This document shows positions 30,800-44,499 of a stretch of 63,229 nucleotides of DNA, one piece after another (positions within the stretch are counted from its first letter, which is position 1; every line of letters starts with the position of its first letter). The stretch is taken from the NCBI GenBank assembly GCA_033557685.1, contig JAWQRN010000004.1:1-63229 (forward strand), in the 5' to 3' direction. The DNA comes from Sperchopsis tessellata (Eukaryota > Arthropoda > Insecta > Coleoptera > Hydrophilidae). Both the position numbers and the translations under genes were made by a program. A model generated the notes under the pieces. That model made no database searches, was not told where the DNA came from, and saw only the letters and a list, made by a program, of their open reading frames with translations.

Positions 30800-33317
30800 A
30801 AAATTTCTTATGCACAATTTAAGTTTGTGTTAATATTTAAAATTGGTTAATCATTTTCAATTATTTTGAATTTCTCAGCAGATGAAAATAATTAAATGAT
30901 CATTATTTAAATTTTTCTTTTAAACAAGCACATGCAACAATATTAGCTAAAGATTATTTGACAGCCATGTCTATTTATGTGAGTGATTTCAAATATGCAT
31001 CATTCCTACCTAAATAAAAAAGATAAATTTAAATAAAATTATTCCAAACCGAAAATAATTTGTTCCACTATATTAATTAATGTTGCACTAATTGTTTTTA
31101 CAAAATCTACCATACTCTTAATTAAGGCAGAATCTTTGGCCTAAAATTTTTCCAACACTGAAAAAATGTGTCAATAGATATATCTACAGTGAATATCCGA
31201 TTTATAGATATGTGGAAAGGGGCACAATACTTACGAGAGGCAAGTTTTAAGGGATGCTATCGCAGCATGCGATCAAAGAGAAGTTGAATGACCTATGGCT
31301 TCTAGCAACAGAGATATATAATTAGATGCATATTTTCGAATTTTATTTTACATCAAGTATATTACCACTATGAGTTTACAAGATGATCTAATGGCCAGTA
31401 CAATATATCAAGTCTTTATATAGTTAAAACTTTCCTCTTGACTGCATTCGAACGTCCATCCTTAAAATGACAAAACTCTCAAGAAATATTAATCCTTCAT
31501 GCTGCCTATATTGAGATTACCTTAACCAAAGCAGGCGATATTTCTCGAAAGTCCTCTCTGAATTTCAACCTTATCTCTTTTCTACTGGTAATGAAAAAAA
31601 TGACATATAATAGTATATATTATTTGCTTACATAATATTAAAATGTTTATGTAAGTTGAAAACTTGAAGTGTTTTATTCTGAAAGTTCAAGGGAACAATG
31701 CATCACTCACATCCATGCATGCTATTCCAGTATGCAATTGATATAAGCTGACACCATTAACACTGTTATAAATCAAAGAATATAGAATATAGTAGAAAAT
31801 TAAACTATAAAGTTTGATCCTAAAGTCCTGACATTTGGTGTAACTTTATTCATGGTAAAGTGCCATCCTGTGCATCTAAATGCTATAAAACTCAATGTAA
31901 AACATAATAAATAAATAGATATTCTATGTAAACATTAGTTGTAATATATCTACGCTCTTTTATACATTACAGTTGAGTACCTAATGGAAAAATATATGAT
32001 AGATGCAACGAAATTTGCTTTACTAAATATACATATTATTCTAAAGAAATACTTACTACACAGATCTATTATATCCAAGTTAATACATATAAGTCATTAT
32101 GTCATTTATCATATTTTAAACTATTAAACAACAAAAACTTTTAATATTTTAAGAAATTATGTGCAGTTGTCTTCAAGAAACATTTTATTATAAATTTATT
32201 TATTAAAAGGTACATTCATGTTATTATAGTAACGTCAAAAGTTACATTTCAAATTGCTCTAATCTAAATGATTAAAAGATGTGATCATTAAAAAGTAAAA
32301 GGGCATTCCAATGATCTTTTTCATATATTTGTATTATAACTTCTGTTCTAGTTTTCTTATATAATTCAAGTTTTGATGGATAAATGCATAGTATACTTTT
32401 TATTCATATAGTTCATGTTGAGAGAAAATATAATCTTTCCTATTTTTTATTTACATTAGACTGTCATGAAACACAGCTTTACAATTAAGCCTGATGATGA
32501 CCATTATAGTCAAAACAGTTCACTTAAAATACATAAAATATTGTGGAAAGATGGTAGGCTTTGCTCAATTGAAAATAGCCACAAAATAGCAATGTTTAAT
32601 TCAATTTCAATAATAGTTCAATTAAATTATCACTCAAAACTTGTTTTGATCGAAAGGTATCTGGCATTTCTTTACTCTTCCCTCTCCACACAAACCTTTC
32701 TATCCTCTAAAAAATTTATGCACCATGCACGCATGCCCTTTTTTAAGTATCATTGTATATTTATTTTTACATTTTTGTAAAAAAAAAAAACAGACGTATT
32801 GAATGCAATGATACCGATATCATGTAATTGTGACGCCATTTACTGTAATTATTTAAACAATTCATTGTCAATTTAATTATAATAATGAACAAGAAGTTTT
32901 CAGGTTAGAATTAGAAATATTTGAGAATTGAGCCAAATATCACAATTGTTAATATAATTAGTATTTACTAAAATTTGGGATGCTGAATGAATTTATATTT
33001 TTTTTAGTATCTTATCAACTTTTAAGTATTATGTTCTTGTTCATATAGTTTCTTGTATACATTTTCACCAATAACTTTGGTACTTACCTAATAAAAATAG
33101 ATATCCAACATATAATAGATATTTACAAATTAAATCATGTCCTTTGCCTTTATGTGACATATTTGTCTTGAACAAATTGGGGACACCAAAATATGGATTC
33201 TAGAAGAATGTATCCATCACAACTTCTTCCATGATAATGCTTAATAAAATCACTTTCGTTTTAAATGTAGGTACCATTAATAATTTATGTTAATATCTTT
33301 TACTATTGTAATCTCAT
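30800..33317. other. Intergenic, nothing assigned
   Basis: AT-rich DNA without recognised elements. The 104-codon frame at 32466-32780 shows no motif and no coding neighbours. Confidence 0.45.
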
Positions 33318-33612
33318 CTTAGTCGTCTTATTAGCTCAGTGGCTAAGTACTAGGCTATTAAGAGTGGGGTCTCGAATTCGAGACCCAGAGGTGGCCGGCT
33401 TTTTGTGATTTAGAGAAAAGTCTATATGGAGCTCGCCTTTCGAAAGGAACGTAAAACTGTGGGTCCCGTGTATTATAGGTAAATGAAGACAATGTACATG
33501 TAAAAGAACTAAATTCCAGTTGGAACACTGGTTGTGGCAAAATTCACAGGTGTGGAATCCTAATCCTTAGCGTCTGTGATTGGCCATAGCAGCAGAAATA
33601 GGCCAACTTTAA
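33318..33612 (+). mobile_element. tRNA-derived SINE, fullest copy
   Basis: Box A TTAGCTCAGTGG at 33331-33342 and a box-B-like GAATTCGAGACC at 33374-33385 give an internal Pol III promoter pattern. The body contains GGGTCCCGTGTATTATAGG and ATTCCAGTTGGAACACTGG, shared with the copies at 9074 and 30589. It ends in an A-rich tail near 33605-33632. Confidence 0.85.
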
Positions 33613-34639
33613 ATAAAAGAAATAAAAAAAGCTTATCTTGTTTTAATTTTCTAAGGTGCCAGATTCAGAGAATAGCATGAAATTTTTAAAAGGGTACATG
33701 AAAATAATAATAACAAAAGTATATATTTAAAAGACTTAATATTAGACTTATATTAGTTACATCAAGAATCAAGTCAGAACTATGAGTGCTCACAATATAT
33801 TACATTAAAAAAATAGAATTACATTTATGAGAATGGGAAAATATATTTAAAAAATTCTAAAATATTTCCAAAAATGGCTGCGTCAATTGTATCCCATATT
33901 ATATTTCAGTATTTTTTATTTATTTATTATTCCAAAATTTTATTTATTTGTTACTGTAATCCAAATTTACTGATACTTGAAATTTTAGTATAAGTATATG
34001 GAACAAAGTGTTCATAATTGACAGTCTGATTAATTCGTATTATTTAGTAGTTTTTGCGACAGTGGCTGGTAATCATACCTCTCACTGCAACTAATTTCGA
34101 AATAACTTTCGGAAAGACGATCATAATTTTATATTTTTCATTAGTTTTAAGATTTTTTCATTATTTTTTGTTTTTAAAAAAATATATAGTATCAAAATAT
34201 CTTATTTTAAATGAGAAAAATAAGTCATTCCAGTAACGTCTTTTTGAGTTATCCATCACACAAAATGTACATAGTAACACACACCTAGACGACATCATGC
34301 AAAACCTGGTCAAATTAGTTTCAAAGAACAAAAACGTATATTTCCATGAAACTCTAAAGATGATTTTTTTCTATTTTTTAATATTGTATATAAAGAAAGT
34401 AAAACGAGATATGATATGAGAGTCAAATAAGTTATTGTATGATTTAATGCATCTTTACAAGCCATATATAGTTGAAATAACAAATGTCTAATTAAAATTG
34501 TTGCTAAACACAGAAGGCCATTAGAATGAACCGAATAAAATGTATACCATTGTATCACAAGTATATAATATGGATATCATTGTAATCAGAATCACTTTTC
34601 ATTTTAAAATTATTAAAAATAAATAGTTTTTGAAACTTA

Positions 34640-36180
34640 AAAAAACTAAAAATACCCGCCCTTGCTCATCGCTTTCGGAATGGACATTACCATCAATTCT
34701 CCATTCCCCCAATCCTGGCAACTTCATGTCTCTAATAACTCCATGCACCTTGTCATATGTTCTCTTCTCTTTCTACTTCTTACTTAACTACTTTTCAAAA
34801 TCTCACCAACATCATCTTAACATTTTTTCCTAGGACTACTTGCACCTCACCGCACATAAATCTATTTTGTAACTTTTTGCTCACTTATTCTTTTTAAATG
34901 ACAAAATAACGCAATACACTCATTTTCATGTGATCTATCATACTATATTTCAAAGCATATTCATTCAACATGCAGGTATTTGTAACTCTATCAATCGGTT
35001 TCTTATTGCATACACTTCTAAGATAGTCTATACCCACTGCATTTATATTTCTCTTCTATGATTTCTATTATACCCATGTCTTACTATATTATTAATAAAT
35101 GTTCGAACTAAAACATTGTTATAGATAACCACTTTAGCTTTTTTCTTAAGTCCCTTATTTTTTGTAGTCATCTACATAGCGCCATATTTTACGACCTACA
35201 TCCACCCATTTCTCAACCTAACAACAAATTCTTGTTTTTCTTGAAAACATGCTCCCAAGGTATACAAATTCTCTAATTTTGCATTCAGTTCAATACTTAC
35301 TCTCAAAAACAAAAACTTTTGTTGTTGCTTATGACAATCCATCTGATGTCAACTATTATTCACTTTTCTACCGTTACTCCCGTTACATGCAAGTCTCAAG
35401 GATATATTTATCAATAAAAATATTTAATACCCAAGGGAACATTACACATTCTTATCAATCGTTCTATCTTATTTGAAACCAATCACTCATATTTCCATTT
35501 ATTCTAATACATGCCTTAAATCCCAAATAAAGAGCTTGAATTGCTATCACTAGGCTCTCTTAAACACCATACTCTCTTAAAACTTTCCAAAGAAGTCAAC
35601 TATTCATGCATAGTATATTTTTTTCCTTACTTCCATGTATTTTTCTATTACCTGACGCAAAATAAATTTTTTTGCATTTTTTACCACATAAAACCTCCTT
35701 TGTAATGTTGTGCAGTTTTTCAAACACTTTTTCTGAAATGCCCAGTAAGCTTATCACTCTAAAATTCTTTCAATTAAACTTGTCACCCTGCCATTTATAC
35801 AAAGTACACACAGCAGCATTCTTCCAATCATCGGACATAATCAAACTACATTAGCATGAATTAAATAAATTAGGGAAACACTCATAAACTGCTTCTTCTC
35901 CACACTTAAGCATTTCACTTGTTATGCTATCCACTTCTGCAGCTTTTCCAGTTTTCAAACTTCAAATCAGTATACAACCTCATCTTCCATTATACTTAGT
36001 GTGTTCTCCCCTGTCATCTCATTCACTTGCAGCATTGCTACTAATCAAGTTCTCAAAATACTGCTTCTATCTTTCTTTAACCTTCAAATCTTCCCAAAAC
36101 ATTTCACCTTCCTTATATATAACTCCATTAAATTGTCAGCATTTAATCAATTTATTACTTACTTTTTTCTAAATAAAATA
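34640..36180 (-). mobile_element. LINE reverse-transcriptase remnant, antisense
   Basis: C-rich plus strand. On the minus strand, MSDDWKNAAVCTLYKWQGDK (about 35850-35790) matches the W-K-A-V-PLYK-KGD block that opens LINE reverse transcriptases, and VISLLGISEKVFEKL follows. Near 34920-34680 the end region reads CHLKRISEQKVTK, then QGAWSY and RHEVARIGGMEN, similar to the GH-RM---R--K end and the C-terminal RDR--WR block of common insect LINEs. Heavily broken. Confidence 0.7.
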
Positions 36181-36364
36181 TGAGATAAAATTTATCATAA
36201 AAACTATACAATAAGTGCCACATTCTAATATTATTTTGGAATCATTTAATAAAGACGTAATGTTGCTTCTAAGTTTATATATTTGATAATAACTTATGAA
36301 CATCAATGAAGTATAGTCACTGCATACAATTTTTTTTAATGACTATTATTGTTAATTTATTGAC

Positions 36365-36700
36365 ATTATTACGGATCACTGTTCCTCTATGGAGGTGACC
36401 GAATCTCGCTCGTTAAATCTTTCACTAGGCATTCATTAAAATTGTGATTAACTAGATTAATTAAAACCACTGTCAAATCCTAGCTGGAACTTGTATTATA
36501 TACTTATCTTGAGAACAGTTATAAATGTTCGAGTATTCACGCCAGCGATACATAAATACAGTCGCATTGTGAAACTACAACGGATCTTATGTATTTCTCG
36601 ATGATTACCAGAAAGCTCTATAGTTAGTAAAATTAATTTAAGTGAGGTTAGAAATATGAGGCTCGATTGGTAATCTTCGATGTCAATAGTGTAAGATATA
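36365..36700. other. Less AT-rich 300-bp block of unknown origin
   Basis: Composition changes near ATTACGGATCACTGTTCC and returns to AT-rich after GGCTCGATTGG. There is no open frame. It could be a solo LTR or another element, but I cannot show paired ends. Confidence 0.3.
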
Positions 36701-37662
36701 CCACTATTTAATATTAATATATAAAATTATATAAAAACCTATAATATTTAAGTGAGCAACTTTTAAATTAAGCAATCTAACACCAAATCTTAGCAAGTTG
36801 GTAAATTTGACCTCACTCATTGTTCGAAATTTTGTAAAATGCTTTCTATATCAGGCTTTTTATAAAAGTTTTGTTACTTTCAAGAAACAATACGAAATCC
36901 ATTTTATGAATTTTTATTGCAATACTTTTCTATAAATTTATTGCTATATGATTTTTAACACACTAGCTATACAAACTCCCAATATCTTATTTTTGAGAAT
37001 ACTAGATAATGCCTATAAAATTCATAACATTCAGTTTACCTAAATTTGTTACATGCACACAATTCATCAAGTTTGTTCTTTACTTGTATTTATAATGTTC
37101 TTAATATTTATTCTCTTTCAAACAGATCTTAAATATTATTTATTTTAAAAAAGTAAATATGACATGATTGAGATTTTAATCAAATATCCGTAAACAACTT
37201 GTATCAGAAAAAAGAATATATACACTATACTAACAAAAACACAAAGTATTGTAAAAATGTATGTGGTAAACTGTTTTTCTGAAGTTCAATTTGATAATAT
37301 GATTCCAATTTTTTGTCAAGTTTATTATAATTAAGATGTAATTGTATTTCTTTTCCAGGTTTTCATAATATCATTTGATTTCTTCTGTTTAATAATGAGC
37401 AACTATTATCAAATATTTGTGCGCAAAATTTGTTTGATACTGTAAGATTATACAACTGCTTTGTAAGATATATAAATATTTAAATTTTATGCTATGATAC
37501 AGAATGCATTTTACAAGATAATTATTCCCATACACATATGTACCTAAGAAAAAACGAACTCCTTATTCGTAAAATGTATAATCAACTTGAAAACCTGTCC
37601 ACTTTAGAAAAACCAAGGGTCCAAGTCATGTGTGTCTAGCTATGAATTATATTGCCTGTGTT

Positions 37663-37945
37663 TGAAATTATTGATTGCATTATCCCTTTATTATGGAAAC
37701 TGAACATTAAGACTAAAAGTTATCTATCAATAGAAGGTGGTCTGCTGAAATTGCACTGCTTAAAATATACATTTTTGTCATTATTTAAAATAAAAATTAC
37801 AATTGACAACTTAATGAGAGTTTAGCTGTAATATTTAGCCTGAAATTATTAATTGTATTATCGCTTTATATTGGAAACTATGAAGACTAAAAATTATCTA
37901 TGCATAGAAGGTGGTCAGCTGAAATTATTCTGCTTAAAACATATG
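37663..37945 (+). repeat. Diverged direct duplication, unit about 105 bp
   Basis: 37663-37770 and 37841-37945 share TGAAATTATT, TTATCTAT and TAGAAGGTGGTC with the order kept (offset 178 bp). No coding meaning seen. Confidence 0.85.
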
Positions 37946-37949
37946 TTTT

Positions 37950-40900
37950 AATTAATTTAAAATTACTGAACTTTAGAGAAAACAGTTCATTTGGCTTCCT
38001 CTCATATTTTATCAAATTTTTCTAAAGGAATACAATTTATTTTAGCCTAAGCTTAACGTACCCTAAAACCTATAGAAATATTTCTTGTTTTACAAAAATT
38101 AGAGACCATCATGCAATTGCAAGAGCATACCACTAGTCCAAATGAATAATGTGATTGTAATAAACCAATAATATAGTGTAGAACGTAGGATAGCTCAATT
38201 TGTCAAAGAATAAATGTAGCTGTATTGACTCAAATATTTGCTAAAAATATTATAAATTGTAACAGTAATGATTTCAAAATTTATATTGCTTTAATATTTT
38301 TTTTTACTTACCATTAATATTGATCTATTATTAACGAACACTTCGACTGTTTCCTATAATAATTATAAGGGACCATTTTGTACATTTTATGTCATCAACA
38401 GAAAATCAAAACTTGCATATCTCTTTATACTTATTATTCACACATACGCAATGACACTATTAACGAGCTTAATATTTACAAATTATGAGATTTTATTGAT
38501 ATTGTTTACCGAGTGCCAAAAAAATGAATGTTGGGACCAGTATTTGATGTTGTAAACAACAACTTAAATCATAAAAATTGTTTTGACTTCATAATTACAA
38601 ACATTTGATTTCAAACTATCAGCTTTAATACTGTACAACTAATCCAGTCTTTTTCTTTTTTTAGTTAGGAATAATTTTGTAACTAAATGATTGGCAAATC
38701 AAAATTATTAATATAAATAAAGCTTTTTTATTTGTTGGTTAATCAACATTTATTATATAAAACATTTATGATACAAAAATATCATATATAAATTGGGAAC
38801 AAGTATTACCTTCTATGAATTTATTCACTATGTGAACACATCATACATTACTTCCTTTTTTAAGCATTGCAATTTCTAAACATTTAAAAATTAGCCACCA
38901 AAAGGAGGATATTTAAATGAATAATCTAAAAATGTCATTCAAAATCAAAATGGTCCTTCAAAATAAAATTAAGTCAATTAATGTAAAGTAGAAATGAAAT
39001 ACGAAACTAGTAGGATTTTGATTGACACATTTTGAAACCAATATTAAAATAAGTACTGCACCAATTTTTTGGGATTTTTGCACCATGTAATGTTAACAGA
39101 AATAAGTCACGAAAAGTTGTTAAAAATATTTCGCACCAATTTACACATTTTTTCGTGTTTGCAGAAGAGAAGCAATCGCCTTTCGTAAATGTTTATAAAA
39201 CATTTAAACTGTTTTAAGATTAGGAAAGGAAATCTTATAGATGAACATTTACACTTTTAATAAATTGTAGCGCCTGTATTAAAAAAAGATCTAGTACATC
39301 TTTAACCATTTATAAAATTATGGAAATCACTTTTATTATTAAATATTTTAAATTCTTCTTCTGATTTTATTTTCTTGAAAAAGTAACGAGACCTATTTGT
39401 ATTATTTATATTAAATTTCTATAGGATTTATAATTTTATTTGGTTTTACTAGTTTAATCATGACTGATTTTGAATATATTATGTTAGTAAAATATAAAAA
39501 TAATTTTCAGAGACAATAAGTTGTTTAAAATTATAATATAAGTAACGAATCATGTTAAATTATTTTCAATGATTTTGATCTATCTATGTTCTTCTTATGA
39601 TCAAGAAAAAATTGTATTTTTACTATAATCAGACCTAATAGTTTGTACGGTTTTATGCTAAAAGCAGTTAAATATTTATGTTATTGTAAAACAAAAGTTT
39701 GAAAGTGTGTGCCTTGTTACTATTTCAAGTCTACAGAAAGTAATGTTATGAATGATGTAATGTCAACTTAAAGAAAAAAAATGTTTTCTGCAGAATTCCT
39801 TAGCTTATCTTATGATCTTATTTGTGTGTTTTTACGTATATCTAAGTGATGATACAAATAGATCAAAACATGTTTAAAATTCCTTTTGTTCTTGATATAA
39901 TGTTAATATTAAGGGGTACTTGAAGTATGTCACTGGCTAATCTAAAACAATTTTCTAATGCCTAACTGATGTGTATATCATGAATTATATAAATATAAAT
40001 GATATTTAAATTTATTTTGTTATTTTTTATATTAACTTTCCTAGTTTTCCCTTAATGTTTAATGTAACTACACGTCTCAAACAAAACAAACTCAACACAA
40101 AACAGGAGTAACCTTAAGACAAGTTATAACTGTTGTGCAATAAATAGAGAAAACCATGACAGAACAGTGGTTTGAAAACAACTCTTATTACAGTAACATT
40201 TTTCAAATCAATTTAAATAATTTCTCTAAAAAATAATTTAAGTGAGAAACAATATTTATCATAAATTTTCTTTGTGATCATGTAAAAATTCAATTCATTA
40301 TATCCGTTTGTAATATTAAAAGTGCTCCTTCATTAAACAGCATATTTTAAAATACTTTGAAACTTGCTAAAATGCCAATACAAAAATTTCGAAGCATTGT
40401 AAATTGAATAAAATTGTGCATGTGCCACGTGCAGTACCTTTATATGTTTAGGTGATCTGTTATTCCTAACTATAACAAACATTTTCAATGATTGTTTTTA
40501 TATAAATAATACATAATAACAATTTCGATACAACATATGACCTATATTTTACAATCATATATCTCAGAAGCTATTTACCAGATAATTGTAAAAAAATATA
40601 TAATAATATTCACAGATTTTGTTTTATTTACATCTGTTTTAGAGGCACATGGTTCTGAACATGTGTAAATATATTTATATTGCATTCAAATTATAATGGT
40701 ATTTTTAACCTAGCTATACCTCTTATGCCAAACAGCAAAATCTGATATTAAATGCTATTAGAAATATTAAAAGTAATAGTGGACTATAATTGTAGACCGT
40801 GCGACTAAATATTGTCACAAGTTAGAGATCTCTTAACCAAAGTTTAAACATAATATATATATACTCATTATTTATCTCGCGTATTTCTACATTCAAGTAA

Positions 40901-42440
40901 CAACATCCTATTCAGGTAACATAGGTATTTCTGTTTTTTTCCCTACAAGAAATTGATTTGTAAAATATAATTTATTTTCATTAACTCTTCAGTATAGCAT
41001 GCCATCACTGTCGATGACTTCCAGCCAACATATCATTTCAAACTATCTGCTTTTGTATCTACAATCCATGTCATGGAAGATCTTTGATAACAGCAGCCAG
41101 TATATTACGAGAGACTTACCAAACAAAAATTCACTCAAATTTTCTTGGTATTTTGCCGTAACTATTTCTGTCAACAACTTGGATAGAATATTTTCCATTA
41201 TGGTAATTAACAAAAAAAAAATTTTGCCCAGTATGAGGTTGGTAAAGAGATATTTATTTCCAATAAATATTAAGCATATTTAACTCCTATATTGCCGCTA
41301 GCGACAAAAAATTGTGGTTTACTAGTTTCCATTTGCGGCCTATTGATTTACTTTACTCAAAGAAAAGTTACATTTTTGTCTAGTCTCTAGTAAATATCTT
41401 TATTTTCCGAATATAGCAAAGGCTTTAATAAGATCAATTGTTGCATCATGCTGCATGAAAACATGGTGATTTTCTGCATTTGTTTGAGGTCTTATATGAA
41501 AAATCGTTCACAGACTGTTAACATAAACATACAGACTTCTAATTTCGTGTCTGTTGAGTCTGTTGCTTTTCACACTGTCTGTTAATGATAGAGACCATAT
41601 CTTTTCACTGATTTGATTGATGTAGGTCTCAATGTGAGAAGTACCTGGCAAACAACAACCTATCTGATTGATTATGTCGGATTAGACCGTGTTGGTCCCA
41701 AGTCATGATGCAATGATTTGAAATAATATGCGACAATAGATTATGATAACCTATATTCATTATAACTTGAAACAAATAAATCATCTAATATATCTATATA
41801 GCAATACATAAACACAAAATTTAATGTTATGTAGGTATGTCATATCATTTTTGCAGTCAAGATTAGTTGCTACCCTCGATTCACAAAAACTGTTGAAGAC
41901 CCCAAATACACTTGATTTTTACTACATCAGCCCGAAAATAAAATAATGGAATAATACATTTTTAGTATAAAAGAGACAAAAACCTAAATAATGTACATAC
42001 TACAAGGAATCACTCTAAGATGGTAAGTTTCTAATACTACAAACATGGTAGTTGAAAACTCAACACTTTTTATGGCATATTGTAACACAATGCGATTCAT
42101 CAGCCAGCATTCACTTCTCCAATGGGTAGTTTTTGCTTCACCGGACAATTCTGATCTTTAGCAAACTTTCAGTTTTCTGGTCAATGCCTAGTATAGCATA
42201 AAAAATTTGTATCAAAGAACCTTCAATTATCATACTTCAACTCAATGTTATAAATCTTTTCATTGATAAAAAATATATCACAATTCAACTCTTCCCTATG
42301 ATACATATAAGGTACTGCATAAATTACGACATTTATTACATACAATACAGATCAACAACAGTACGTGACCTATTGATCAAATTGGTGCAAGCAAATAAAA
42401 CCGATTTCACATTAATGTTACCTGGAAAATCATTAATATA
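37950..42440. other. Intergenic, nothing assigned
   Basis: 4.5 kb of AT-rich DNA. A 94-codon plus-strand frame (40999-41283) lacks motifs I recognise; its minus strand reads equally open in pieces. No repeat ends found. Confidence 0.4.
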
Positions 42441-43005
42441 TTAGGTTAGTGCATATAAAATTTTATAAATATTGTTTTACTTCAGTAATATTTTAACAGA
42501 ACTCGATGTTTGTTATACAACAGTTGTACAGGAGCTGCGGCAAATCGGTACAGTAAAAAAACTTGACCAATGAGTACCTCACAAATTGTTGGATCAAAAC
42601 AAGCAAAATAAGTTTACAATAGCAACTTCTCTTTGCCGACAACAAACAGAATCTTTCCTTGATCATTTTATGATGAAAAATAGGTTTTGTATGATAATCA
42701 ATGTAGATCTGCAGAATGGTTTGATAATGGTGAACATCCACATTTTACTCCTAAATGATCTCTTCATCCCAAGAAAGTTATGCCTACAGTATAGTGGTCA
42801 CAACAAGGAATATTACACTACAGTTTTTTAAAAACTGGAGACACAATAACGGCAGAAAAGTACTTTACCAAACTGCAAATATTGTCAACAATTTTAACAA
42901 AATACAGCCAGCATTAGTAAAACCAAAAGGGTTTATATTGCACAAGTCGTTCAATAAATTTAATTTGAAATTCTCCGACGTATTTTCATTTGTTTAGAAG
43001 TTTTA
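42441..43005 (+). mobile_element. Mariner (mellifera-like) transposase remnant
   Basis: Begins with TTAGGTTAGTGCA after TA, resembling the TTAGGTTGGTGCA ends of mellifera-type mariners. Translation gives ELRQIGTVKKLDQ then VPHKLLDQNKQN, TSLCRQQTESFLDHFM, and later PALVKPKGFILHKSF. These match the VKKL-KWVPHEL, CSSLL-RN--DPFL and PALVN--GP-LLHDN blocks of that family in order. Frameshifts are frequent, and the end with the last catalytic Asp and the 3' inverted end is not seen. Confidence 0.85.
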
Positions 43006-43059
43006 ATCACTTAAAAAATTAACAGTGCAGAAATGAAGAAGCTGAAAACAGGTATTTGT

Positions 43060-43720
43060 TGAATTTGTTACCTCCAGAAATGTTAACTTCTAACATAAAG
43101 GTTGTTACCAGACTGGTGTTTAAGTTTTTTTGTGGAGTCAACAAACACCCTCTTTGATTTCCGTGCCAGATGGATGACTGGATTGCTTCGGATTTGAGGT
43201 CCATGGACAACAAGGAGGCTCTGGGCTGGAGGTAACTCCTAGTAAATTTCTTGAACGAAGATTTTTCTCCTGGCTCGGACCTGATGTAACCAATAGTTTG
43301 CTTCTTAATTACCCCACCTTGAGGCATAAGACTTCCTCAGAGGGTTCTTTCCCAGCCTAGTCAAGTAGTGGCCACTGCTGTTGATCGCACTCGAGTGGAC
43401 AACAAGAGAGCAACGAGAAGACGACCAACAGAGGAGAGTACCACATTCATAGTTGCGTAACAAGAGTGCAATTAGCTACGTACAGTGTACCGGTGGACTG
43501 GTAGGGCAGAAAATAGAGGTGGTGTTTTGTAAATGAAGATACTTTTCATATCTTACTCAAGACACCGCCTGTCAACCTAAAGTGTCAGGCTGACCCGCTG
43601 AAGGACCTATTATGTCCGAGGCGATATTCCGCGGTGGTGGCCAGGACTTGGTGAAAGTGTCACTAGCGAGCAGTACCGCTGGTAACAGTAGGAGGACATT
43701 TAACAAGGTATATCTAATTT
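43060..43720. other. GC-richer block of unknown type
   Basis: About 650 bp with much higher GC than its surroundings. No intact frame; minus-strand 43327-43019 is open for 102 codons without known motifs. Such a block is typical of a retroelement LTR or 5' UTR, but neither terminal repeats nor a primer-binding site could be shown. Confidence 0.35.
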
Positions 43721-43929
43721 AATTAGTTGTTGGGAATTATGAGTTGAGGCCAATGGTAATTATTTATAATAAACAATTTACTTAAAAACAATTTTGTTTT
43801 TAATTTGAAAATACCTATTCAAATCGGCAATTTCATACCAACCAAGTGCATTAAAAAAAAAGTGGCCTAAGAATAGATCCCTATATTTTATGTCCAAGCT
43901 GTCCGACTTCGAGCCATTAACTACAAACT

Positions 43930-44310
43930 ATTTTCTGTTGCCTTAGTAAGATCTAAAAAATGAGCAACTGTCTTTACTGAAATTATAAAACTCAAGCTTT
44001 CTGATAATTATATCTTGAGAAATGTAATCAAATATCTTGCTCCAATCCAGGAAACAAGCAAGGCAAAAATATCCCGTCTCAAAAAAATCCAACACCTCAG
44101 CCATCAACATGCCCTCCGAAAACCAAACTAAGAGCCACAAAAAAGATCTCCAAGCTCAAAGTATTTCAAAAACTAAATTTTTTGAAAAGATAAGTAGAAG
44201 ATAAATAGGATAGTAATTATTTACATCACATTTATCACCCATCTTAAATAGTGGGATAAATGAGGCAAGCTTTAGTACACGTGGAAAAGTACTTATGAAA
44301 TCAAACAATT
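43930..44310 (-). pseudogene. Jockey-type LINE reverse-transcriptase fragment
   Basis: Minus strand: IPLFKMGDKCDVNNYYPI (PLFK-GD---NYRPIS block), FSKNLVFEIL, then CFLDWSKIFDYIS (motif A, FLDLSKAFDCV) and IIIRKLEFYNF (LL-KLE-YGI). Order and spacing fit one reverse-transcriptase domain with a deletion and a frameshift. Confidence 0.85.
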
Positions 44311-44499
44311 AATTATCTTAGTGAAAGGTGCCAAATACACATTTTTCATAAACTACTACATCAACACTCAAATTATATACATCTTGTAATCTAGATTTTT
44401 TTTAATGAATCCATCATCTCACAGACAGGAAGCAAAACACATTTTCGGGAATTAATGCCCTCATATAAAAGGTGGCAAGTTTTTAAACCGCTCACTTAG

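Noticed and set aside
32466..32780. 104-codon plus-strand frame in the intergenic region
   Set aside because: No motif, no splice signals, no neighbours; likely chance.
33331..33385. A functional tRNA gene
   Set aside because: Box A and B are present, but the cloverleaf does not close and the body matches other SINE copies.
40999..41283. 94-codon frame considered as a piggyBac piece
   Set aside because: The resemblance on either strand was too weak; no DDD-type motif or inverted ends.
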